From the NCBI GenBank assembly GCA_041744735.1, contig JBGTKH010000294.1, forward strand, positions 1 through 5,689: a stretch of DNA of 5,689 nt. The letters run 5' to 3'. This document shows positions 1 to 5,519 of this stretch, in pieces. The DNA is from JBGTKH01 sp041744735. Lineage in GTDB: Bacteria; Planctomycetota; Planctomycetia; Pirellulales; Pirellulaceae. Numbering within the stretch: position 1 is the first letter of the stretch; each line of letters begins with the position of its first letter. The position numbers and the translations under genes were made by a program. The notes below the pieces were generated by a model, which was not told the origin of the DNA, did not search any database, and saw nothing but the letters and a program-made list of their open reading frames with translations.

Positions 1-1
1 C

Positions 2-781
2 GTCGACAGTGAAGACGCCGTCACGTTCAGCCTGCTGGCCGCGCCGCCCGGCATGAGCATCAACTCGCGCACCGGTCTGGTCGTTTGGAACTCGACGCTG
101 GCGGACCTCGGCGACCATTCGGTCACCGTCTGGGTCACCGACGACCGCGGCTTGTTCACGGACCAAGCGTTCACGCTGACTGTCGCGGCCGACACCGAGG
201 CCCCGGCCGTGTCGGTGTTGATGACGAGTGAAGTGCTGTCGCCCGGCGAGCCGGTGACGATTCAGGTCCGCGCCTCGGATAACGTCGCCGTGGCAAGTCT
301 AGCGTTGGAGATCGGCGGTACGCCGGTCGCGCTGGACGCCAACCACACTGCCGTGTTCGTCCCCGTCAGCCCCGGTGTGTTCACCGTCGTCGGCCGCGCC
401 ACCGACAGCAGCGGCAACGTGGGAACCGCCTCGCGCCGCCTGCGCGTGGTGGACCCCAACGACACGACGCCCCCCTTCGTCCAAATCACGAGCCCGTCGT
501 CCGGCAGCGTCGTCACCTACCTAACCGATATCGTGGGGACAGTGACCGATCCCAACCTGGACTTCTACCGCCTGGAGTACGCCCCACTCGGCACCGACCA
601 ATGGGTCACGTTCCACGAAGTCTTCTGTCCTGCCCTGAACCCTGAACCCTGTACCCTAAACCCTGTGCTGGCCGTCTTCGATCCCACGCTGCTGGCCAAC
701 GACCAGTACGAGATCCGCGTATTCGCCCAAGACGTCAGCGGCAACATCAGCACCCAGACAATCGAAGTGGGCGTCGAGGGC
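2..781 (+). other. Ig-like domain region of the RHS protein (He_PIG tail plus two Ig-like domains)
   Basis: The first part (to about base 190) matches the He_PIG pattern: PPGMSI, then a TGL turn, then a strand ending DRGLFTDQAFTLTV. Two further beta-sandwich modules follow. The first (about 191-457) ends in GRATDSSGNVGTASRRLRV. The second (about 464-781) starts TPPFVQITSP and ends AQDVSGNISTQTIEV. The D-SGN turns near each module's end are typical of bacterial extracellular Ig-like and cadherin-like repeats. Such modules usually act as spacers or adhesive stalks outside the cell. Their order directly before the RHS shell suggests a stalk holding the toxin capsule away from the surface; that role is inference. 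The second full module carries the in-frame heptamer repeat described separately. Confidence 0.8.
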
Positions 782-3700
782 CAAGCCAAGTTGGGCAACT
801 TCCGCCTCGAATTCACCGATTTGGAAATCCCGCTGACCGGCATCCCGATCACGATCAACCGCATCTACGACACGCTGGAGGCCAACCGGGTCGGCGATTT
901 CGGCTACGGCTGGCAACTGGGTCTCAAGAACGCCCGCATTCGCGAGACTGTGCGACAGAACCCGCTGGAGCCGTTGGTGGGTCTCTTTGCCACCACGCGA
1001 TTTCGCGACGGCACGCGCGTCTACCTGAACGCGCCGGACGGTCGACGCATCGGATTCACGTTTGAGGGGAAGCGCGAAGACCTTACCATCTGTAGTTTCG
1101 ACGACTGTTTCTCAATCACGTTTTACCGTCCGCGCTTCACCCCCGACCCTGGTGTCTTCGAACGCTTGGAGGTGCCTCAGATCGCCTTGTCGCGCCAGCC
1201 GGACGGCAGCTACACGTTCTATCAGTTCACGTTCAACTACAACCCACGCGAGTACACGCTAGTCACCAAAGACGGTGTTCGCTACCGCTATGACCAGTTC
1301 AACGATCTCCAAGACATCACCAACCGCAACGGTGTGAAGCTGACCTACACCGCCAACGGCATCTTCAGTTCGCTGGGCGAGTCCATCCAATTCGTCCGCG
1401 ACGCTCAAGGCCGCATCACTCAAATCATCGACCCTGCTGGCAACCCGCTGAGCTACGCCTACAGCGCCGCGGGCGACTTGGTCACGTTCGCCGACCAAGC
1501 CGGCAACCAAGCCGAGTATCGCTACCTTACCGACCCGGCTCACTACCTCAGTGAATTCAATCAGGAATGCGACTGCGGTGCTCCGTTCCTGCGCATCGAA
1601 TACGACGATCAAGGCCGCCTCGTCGCCACCACCGACGCCCTGGGAAACCGAGCAACGCAGGGCTACGACCTGGACAACAACACGGAAATCGTCGGGGACC
1701 GCCTTGGTAACGAAACCATTCTCGTCTACGACGACCGTGGCAATGTGATCTCTAGAACCAACGCGCTTGGTGCCACTACCACGTTCGCATACGACGAGAA
1801 TGGCAATGAGATCGCGGTCACCGACCCCCGCGGCTTTATGACCTTGTTCACGTACGACGATCGAGGCAACGTCACCAACGTTACCGATCCGCTGGGCGGT
1901 GTCCTTGCCACCACATTCAACGAATTCAATCAGATCACCCGCACCACGGACGAGCTTGGACGATCGACGAGCGCGTTGTACGACGCAGCGGGAAATCTGC
2001 TGGAGCTCACGAATGCCGCTGGCGACCGGCAATTATTTGGTTATGACGCGCAGGGGCGAGTTACCAGTGCTACAGACTTTCAAGGCAACACCACCTTCTT
2101 CAATTACGACGTCCGACGGTTTCCGACGGCGATAACGAATCCGGACAATTCAACGCAATTCGTTGAATACAATCGATTGGGATTGCCCAGGCGCGTCACT
2201 GACGCGAACGGAAACGACACGAACATCGCATACGATGTATCCGGGCGAACGATTACGGTGACCAATGCATTGGGGGGCGTCACCACATTCGGGTACAATG
2301 GCGATCTTCGCGTTTCGGTTACGGATGCGCTTGGACGGTCAACGAGGTTCGCATACGATGAAGCGAACCGCTTGGTCCACGAGATTGATGCGCTAGGCGG
2401 CGTCACGCAGATCGTTTACGACGCCAACAATGACATCCTTCGAGAAATCGATGCATTGGGGCGCATCACAAGTTTCACTTACCGCGCCGACCGGCGGCTC
2501 GCGACGGTGACTGACGCCCTGGGCGGCGTGACCCATTTCGCTTACGATGCGGCGGGCAATTTAACAGGCGTCACGGATGCCAACGGCAATTCCACCACAT
2601 TCGAGTACGACGCATTAAATCGTCTAATACGTCAGGCCGACCCGCTTGGCGGCCTCAATACATTTGCTTACGACGCGGCGGGCAATTTGTTAGCCAGCAC
2701 CGATGAACTCGGCCAGACGACGTCCTTCGGCTACGACAGCTTGAATCGCCTGACCTCGACGACAGATGCACTGGGAGGCGTGAGCCGCCGGCTGTACGAC
2801 GCACAGGGCAATCTGGTCTTGGCAACCGACCCGCTGGGGCGACAGATTGCTGCAACCTTCGATTCCCGCAACCGCCGCATTACCTCGACGGACGCTCTCG
2901 GTGCGGTCACGCAGTTTACGTATGACGCGGCCGGCAATCGGACATCGGTGACTGACCCGCTGGGCAATGTCACGCAGTTTGTTTACGACGGACTTCACCG
3001 TTTGGTCGAACAGATTGACCCGTTGGGCCATTCTTCCTTGTTCGAGTACGACGCCGCGCGTAATCTCACACAATCGACAGACCGCAACGGCCGCATGCGC
3101 ACGTTTGCCTATGACGCCCTCGACCGCCGGACGAGCGAAACGTGGGTCAACGCCGGTGTGCCGATTCGCAGCATCCAATTCTCGCCCGACGCCGTAGGGA
3201 ATCTGTTGTCCGCTGCGGACCCGGACAGTACATACAGCTTCACTTACGACGCGCTCGACCGACAGATCTCTGTGGATAATCAAAACACGCCGGGTGCCCC
3301 ACACGTGGTGCTGACGTCCGCGTACAACGGCGTTGGAAACCGCGCCAGCTTGTCCGACAATTTTGGCACGATCGTCGCATCGACTTACGATCACCGCGAA
3401 CTGCTTGTCAGCCGCACGTGGCAAGGGGGCGGCGTTAATTCCGCGCGCGTCGAGTTCGGTTACAACGCTCGCTTCGAGCGAGTTGAGTTGCGACGTTTCG
3501 ACGACGTCGCCGCCGGAACACAATTAAGCCGCTCGACGTTCGACGACGACGCGAACCGGCGGTTGACGCATGTACGACACCTCGACGTCTTGGACGCCGT
3601 TCTCGCCGATTACGATTACGCCTACGACTTGGCCGACCAACTCATCAGCGAGGCACATCACGGACAAGCGGCGAATTATTCCTACGATTTCACCGGCCAG

Positions 3701-5005
3701 CTAGCTGGTGCTGAATATTCGAGCCAGCCGGACGAGCAGTTCACCTATGATGCCAACGGCAACCGCATTGCCGGTTCGGTCATTGGCCCCAATAACCAAA
3801 TTCTTTCCGATGGGGCATTTAGCTATGCCTATGACGCCGAGGGGAATCTGGTCTTAAAGACGGAGACGGCGACCGGCGAGTCCACCGCGTTCCAGTACGA
3901 CCATCGCCACCGGTTGACGCGGGTCGTGCGCCGCGACTCGACCGGCACCGTGCTGAGTGAAGCCGAGTATACCTACGACGTATTTGACCGGCGGATCGCT
4001 AAGTCGGTGGACGCCGACGGCACCGGCCCACAGACGTCCGAGACGACGCGATTTGTCTACGACGGCGAGCACGTCTGGGCTGACTTCAACGGCAGCGACG
4101 TCATTGCCCGTTATCTCTTCGGCGACGAGATCGATGAGATCCTTGCTCGCTGGCGGCCCGGCGAAGGAACCGCCTGGTATCTGTCGGATCGCCTCGGCAC
4201 CGTCCGCGATATCGTGGATGCTTCGGGCACGCTCATCAACCACGTCGACTACGACAGCTTTGGCAACGTCATCTCTGAGACAAACGCCGCCGCGGGGGAC
4301 CGTTATAAATTCACCGGCCGCGAGTTCGACGTCGAGAGCGGACTGTACTACTATCGAGCCCGTTACTACGACGCCGGTACGGGTAGATTCATCAGACAAG
4401 ACCCGCTGGGGTTTGACGCCGGAGACAGCAATCTGTATCGTTACGTGGGAAATGCGCCGACGAACTTTACCGATCCGTTGGGTTTGGTGATCATCGCCTC
4501 GAGCGCCGCCATCCACAGCAAAGAGCCAAAGGAGGCGCCCGCGAAGATCTTCGTGGCCTGCATGGCCTCGGAAGCCTTCTTCACCGTCGCCTTCGCCGCC
4601 GCCGGGGTCCCGCCCGATATTACCGATCTCGCGGAAAGTGTCATCGACTGCATCGCTGAAGCCGGCAGCGGTGGTGCCACCAGCGCGGCCCGAGCCGCCG
4701 ACGCAGCACGAGCCGCAAAAAAGGCCCCAAAGAAGACACTGCAAGAGTCCGCGTCGGAGTTGGCTGGGGACATTGGCCGAAACCGAGTCTCCGGTCGAAC
4801 TGTCGGCGGCAAACAAGTTGATATTGACCTACAAGGCAAGGGGCATTTTGACAAGGCTACAGGCCAAAGGATTGAGACGCCGCACGTCCATGAGGCCGAT
4901 ATCAATTTTGGGCCAGGTGGCAAAACGAACCTGAATAACAAGACCACGCGCCCTGCTACTCCTCAAGACATTAGAAATGCCCGGCGGTTAAGTGAAACGC
5001 AATAG
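2..5005 (+). CDS. RHS/YD-repeat polymorphic toxin with N-terminal Ig-like domains and a C-terminal Ntox24-like toxin (5' partial)
   Basis: Large contact-dependent or secreted toxin. RHS proteins form a hollow beta-barrel shell around a C-terminal toxin, which is released by self-cleavage just after the DPxGL motif (family knowledge). The frame is open to the left edge: 17 codons before Met at 53 continue a He_PIG-like domain (AAPPGMSINSRTGL), so that Met is internal and the real start lies upstream. Residue numbers here count that Met as 1, giving 1650 visible residues plus 17. Domains: He_PIG tail to about residue 45; Ig-like 47-135 and 138-243; RHS N-terminal region from 247 (GNFRLEFTDL, FGYGW); 24 YD units 526-1028; degenerate YD repeats to about 1330; RHS core end 1335-1478; variable tip 1479-1650. 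No signal peptide or export domain can be judged because the N-terminus is missing. The Imm53 gene follows after 9 bases. Rhs identity is near certain; the toxin class is less so. Confidence 0.95.
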   Translation, partial: VDSEDAVTFSLLAAPPGMSINSRTGLVVWNSTLADLGDHSVTVWVTDDRGLFTDQAFTLTVAADTEAPAVSVLMTSEVLSPGEPVTIQVRASDNVAVASLALEIGGTPVALDANHTAVFVPVSPGVFTVVGRATDSSGNVGTASRRLRVVDPNDTTPPFVQITSPSSGSVVTYLTDIVGTVTDPNLDFYRLEYAPLGTDQWVTFHEVFCPALNPEPCTLNPVLAVFDPTLLANDQYEIRVFAQDVSGNISTQTIEVGVEGQAKLGNFRLEFTDLEIPLTGIPITINRIYDTLEANRVGDFGYGWQLGLKNARIRETVRQNPLEPLVGLFATTRFRDGTRVYLNAPDGRRIGFTFEGKREDLTICSFDDCFSITFYRPRFTPDPGVFERLEVPQIALSRQPDGSYTFYQFTFNYNPREYTLVTKDGVRYRYDQFNDLQDITNRNGVKLTYTANGIFSSLGESIQFVRDAQGRITQIIDPAGNPLSYAYSAAGDLVTFADQAGNQAEYRYLTDPAHYLSEFNQECDCGAPFLRIEYDDQGRLVATTDALGNRATQGYDLDNNTEIVGDRLGNETILVYDDRGNVISRTNALGATTTFAYDENGNEIAVTDPRGFMTLFTYDDRGNVTNVTDPLGGVLATTFNEFNQITRTTDELGRSTSALYDAAGNLLELTNAAGDRQLFGYDAQGRVTSATDFQGNTTFFNYDVRRFPTAITNPDNSTQFVEYNRLGLPRRVTDANGNDTNIAYDVSGRTITVTNALGGVTTFGYNGDLRVSVTDALGRSTRFAYDEANRLVHEIDALGGVTQIVYDANNDILREIDALGRITSFTYRADRRLATVTDALGGVTHFAYDAAGNLTGVTDANGNSTTFEYDALNRLIRQADPLGGLNTFAYDAAGNLLASTDELGQTTSFGYDSLNRLTSTTDALGGVSRRLYDAQGNLVLATDPLGRQIAATFDSRNRRITSTDALGAVTQFTYDAAGNRTSVTDPLGNVTQFVYDGLHRLVEQIDPLGHSSLFEYDAARNLTQSTDRNGRMRTFAYDALDRRTSETWVNAGVPIRSIQFSPDAVGNLLSAADPDSTYSFTYDALDRQISVDNQNTPGAPHVVLTSAYNGVGNRASLSDNFGTIVASTYDHRELLVSRTWQGGGVNSARVEFGYNARFERVELRRFDDVAAGTQLSRSTFDDDANRRLTHVRHLDVLDAVLADYDYAYDLADQLISEAHHGQAANYSYDFTGQLAGAEYSSQPDEQFTYDANGNRIAGSVIGPNNQILSDGAFSYAYDAEGNLVLKTETATGESTAFQYDHRHRLTRVVRRDSTGTVLSEAEYTYDVFDRRIAKSVDADGTGPQTSETTRFVYDGEHVWADFNGSDVIARYLFGDEIDEILARWRPGEGTAWYLSDRLGTVRDIVDASGTLINHVDYDSFGNVISETNAAAGDRYKFTGREFDVESGLYYYRARYYDAGTGRFIRQDPLGFDAGDSNLYRYVGNAPTNFTDPLGLVIIASSAAIHSKEPKEAPAKIFVACMASEAFFTVAFAAAGVPPDITDLAESVIDCIAEAGSGGATSAARAADAARAAKKAPKKTLQESASELAGDIGRNRVSGRTVGGKQVDIDLQGKGHFDKATGQRIETPHVHEADINFGPGGKTNLNNKTTRPATPQDIRNARRLSETQ
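633..667 (+). repeat. Five tandem heptanucleotide units (CCCTGAA type) inside the coding sequence
   Basis: Consecutive heptamers read CCCTGAA, CCCTGAA, CCCTGTA, CCCTAAA and CCCTGTG. They are translated as ALNPEPCTLNPV between FHEVFCP and LAVFDPTLLAND, in the third Ig-like module. Proline, cysteine and asparagine here look unlike the surrounding beta-strand sequence. Seven is not a multiple of three, so the unit count matters: five units are 35 bases, and the frame is intact only with the flanking bases. The repeat lies where related Ig-like modules usually have a short loop (my recollection of the family), so the loop probably tolerates it. Confidence 0.85.
791..1627 (+). other. RHS N-terminal region before the regular YD array
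   Basis: Starts with GNFRLEFTDLEIPLTGI, then TINRIYDTLEAN and FGYGWQLGL. This is the strand-rich block that opens many RHS shells (DUF6531-like in style). It continues with loosely spaced YD-type strands (KDGVRYRYDQFNDLQDITNRNG, DAQGRITQIIDPAGN) that are not yet in 21-residue register. It contains the few cysteines of the shell: CSFDDC near base 1090 and the CDC of ECDCGAPF at 1568-1576. In the family this part forms the first turns of the shell and its plug; I infer the same here. Confidence 0.7.
1628..3136 (+). repeat. Array of 24 YD (RHS) repeat units with 21-residue period
   Basis: Laying out the protein from residue 526 gives 24 consecutive units in the pattern x-TDxLGxxTxFxYDxxGNxxx. 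Twenty-three are exactly 63 bases and one, at 2258-2317, is 60 bases. Units begin at 1628, 1691 and so on to 2258, then 2318 and on to 3074. Well-conserved examples are VTDALGGVTHFAYDAAGNLTG (split here at the FAYD core) and STDELGQTTSFGYDSLNRL. Codon choice differs between units even where the protein is the same, so the array is old or mosaic rather than freshly amplified. YD units are the strands that spiral to make the RHS shell. Confidence 0.92.
3137..4054 (+). other. Degenerate YD-repeat region of the RHS shell
   Basis: YD-type strands continue without the strict period. Examples are FTYDALDRQISVDNQN, FTYDANGNRIAGS, FSYAYDAEGNLVLKTET, FQYDHRHRLTRVVRRD and YTYDVFDRRIAKSVD. Between about 3400 and 3600 the sequence is divergent (GVNSARVEFGYNARFERVEL, then RLTHVRHLDVL). 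This is usual for the second half of RHS shells, where repeats drift in length before the conserved core end. No break in frame is seen. Confidence 0.75.
4055..4486 (+). other. RHS core-associated end with autoproteolysis signature PxxxxDPxGL
   Basis: Residues 1335-1478 carry the conserved end of the RHS core: YLFGDEIDEILARW, WYLSDRLGTVRDIVD, YDSFGNVISET, YKFTGREFD, GLYYYRARYYD, GRFIRQDPLGF, NLYRYVGNAP and finally PTNFTDPLGL at 1469-1478 (bases 4457-4486). In TcC and Rhs proteins this region forms an intrinsic aspartyl protease that cuts immediately after the last Leu of DPxGL, leaving the toxin free inside the shell (family knowledge). The motif is complete here, so self-cleavage after residue 1478 is expected. 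It also marks the usual recombination border between a conserved shell and an exchangeable toxin. Confidence 0.93.
4487..5002 (+). other. Variable C-terminal toxin tip, probable polymorphic toxin type 24 (Ntox24-like)
   Basis: Residues 1479-1650 follow the cleavage motif. First comes a linker with a hydrophobic stretch at 1499-1519 (IFVACMASEAFFTVAFAAAGV) and an Ala/Lys-rich segment at about 1544-1561. The toxin-like part is about 1575-1650. Its recognisable core is DLQGKGHFDKATG (1592-1604), then IETPHVHE (1607-1614), a GPGGKTNLNNKT strand-turn, and a final ATPQDIRNARRL helix. GK-H-F-DK-x-TG plus TPHV is the pattern I associate with Ntox24, a predicted RNase family of polymorphic toxins. His1598, His1611 and His1613 are candidate catalytic or ligand residues. 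I name the family from memory of the motif. Position after DPxGL and before an immunity gene firmly supports a toxin of some kind. Confidence 0.65.
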
Positions 5006-5008
5006 GAG
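5004..5008 (+). promoter_or_regulatory. Ribosome binding site of the immunity gene, overlapping the toxin stop codon
   Basis: AGGAG lies six bases before the ATG at 5015 and shares two bases with the toxin stop TAG (5003-5005). It fixes the immunity start and places ribosomes finishing the toxin directly on the immunity start, which suggests translational coupling. There is no room for a separate promoter between the genes, though one could lie within the toxin coding sequence. Confidence 0.8.
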
Positions 5009-5014
5009 CGAGTA

Positions 5015-5302
5015 ATGATAAAGTCGTTGCAAAACTGGTTCGCGAGCGTCTGTGACGGCCAGTGGGAACATGAATACGGAATAAAAATAGAAACAGTCGA
5101 TAACCCGGGGTGGTACATTCAAATTGATTTGGCTGGCACTGGACTAGCTGAAAAGAAATACGAGTGTCGCACGGTGGAACGTGGCGATAACGATTGGTTT
5201 AAGACAAGAATCGAAGATGCGAGGTTCATAGCCGGTTGTGGGCCGTGCAATCTCGCGGAGGTTATTGCCGAGTTCACAGCATGGGCAAACATAAATTCAT
5301 GA
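5015..5302 (+). CDS. Immunity protein, Imm53 family
   Basis: A 95-residue protein, a normal size for a polymorphic-toxin immunity protein. The N-terminal half carries the pattern I recognise as Imm53: LQNWFASVCDG (5-15), WEHEYGIKIE (17-26), DNPGW (29-33) and then IDLAGT (37-42). The rest is acidic, with KTRIEDARFIAGCGPCNL and a final helix AEVIAEFTAWAN. No signal peptide or membrane segment is seen, so it should act in the cytoplasm. There it would bind and block the toxin tip encoded just upstream (nine-base gap). Base composition is more AT-rich than the Ig-like part of the RHS gene, like the toxin tip before it, so the two probably moved in together. The family call is from motif memory; the immunity role is also supported by position. 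Confidence 0.82.
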   Translation: MIKSLQNWFASVCDGQWEHEYGIKIETVDNPGWYIQIDLAGTGLAEKKYECRTVERGDNDWFKTRIEDARFIAGCGPCNLAEVIAEFTAWANINS

Positions 5303-5366
5303 GGCGATCGACAAGATTGGTCTGACCACAATTGATTTTGTCCAAGTGCTCGAAACATGCTCCTGA
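5295..5366 (+). pseudogene. Orphan C-terminal fragment of an unidentified gene
   Basis: After a stop at 5292-5294 this frame is open until TGA at 5364-5366. It reads I-HEAIDKIGLTTIDFVQVLETCS, overlapping the last bases of the immunity gene. It has no start codon. The amphipathic, protein-like sequence (H-xx-I-x-K-x-GLT-xx-DFVQVLE) does not look like random translation. It resembles the end of small helical domains such as DUF4258 (H-A-xx-R-GI-xx-DV-xx-VL), but the match is loose. Its stop comes 24 bases before the DUF4279-like start, the spacing expected for two genes of one operon. I infer the tail of a lost gene, possibly an older toxin tip. At 23 codons chance cannot be excluded. Confidence 0.35.
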
Positions 5367-5380
5367 CCGGTTTATATCAC

Positions 5381-5387
5381 GAGGGGG
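5381..5387 (+). promoter_or_regulatory. Ribosome binding site before the DUF4279-like fragment
   Basis: GAGGGGG lies three bases before the ATG at 5391; the GAGG core (5381-5384) is six bases away, the usual distance. It supports this ATG as the genuine start of the broken gene that follows. Confidence 0.55.
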
Positions 5388-5390
5388 ATC

Positions 5391-5519
5391 ATGAGTTCTG
5401 AAGTATCGGCTTCCCTCACTGTTTCAGGTGAGGCGTTAGACTTCGAGGAGTGCACAACCGCCATTGGGATACATCCTACGCGCACCTTTGTGCGGTCATT
5501 CGATTATGACTCCACGTAA
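5391..5519 (+). pseudogene. Truncated DUF4279-type gene, N-terminal 42 residues only
   Basis: The reading frame gives MSSEVSASLTVSGEALDF, then EECTTAIGIHPTRTFVRS and a short tail FDYDST before TAA. This matches the start of DUF4279 proteins as I know them: an S-ASL-I-SG-x-LD-x-EE strand and helix, then a (L/I)G-I-x-PTRT motif. DUF4279 proteins are usually well over 100 residues and occur beside polymorphic toxins, often in the immunity position. Here the protein stops soon after the PTRT motif, and none of the forward frames I read downstream resumes the family pattern. The stop codon is formed by the first bases (GTAAC) of what may be an insertion-sequence end at 5516. I infer an immunity-type gene broken by insertion. 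A genuine 42-residue mini-protein is possible but less likely. Confidence 0.6.

Noticed and set aside
53..55. ATG at 53 as the start of the RHS protein
   Set aside because: The same frame is open to base 2 and its 17 codons (VDSEDAVTFSLLAAPPG) complete a He_PIG-like pattern that runs straight into this Met. No ribosome binding site precedes it.
633..667. Telomere-like sequence indicating a eukaryotic origin (CCCTAAA unit)
   Set aside because: Only one of five units is CCCTAAA, the array is short and translated in frame, and the surrounding gene is a typical bacterial RHS gene.
4547..4609. Transmembrane anchor in the linker (residues 1499-1519)
   Set aside because: The stretch IFVACMASEAFFTVAFAAAGV is hydrophobic but includes Ser-Glu in the middle and lies inside the part released by cleavage. 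It is more likely a linker helix packed within the shell, though a role in membrane passage is not excluded.
3854..4816. Long minus-strand open frame (320 codons), and others such as 2690-3523 and 1259-2032
   Set aside because: These are antisense shadows of the repeat-rich, GC-rich RHS gene. Their translations are low-complexity V/R/G-rich and mirror the YD period.
5281..5325. Short reading frame MGKHKFMRRSTRLV at 5281 overlapping the end of the immunity gene
   Set aside because: It is only 14 codons, has no ribosome binding site and lies largely inside the immunity gene in another frame.
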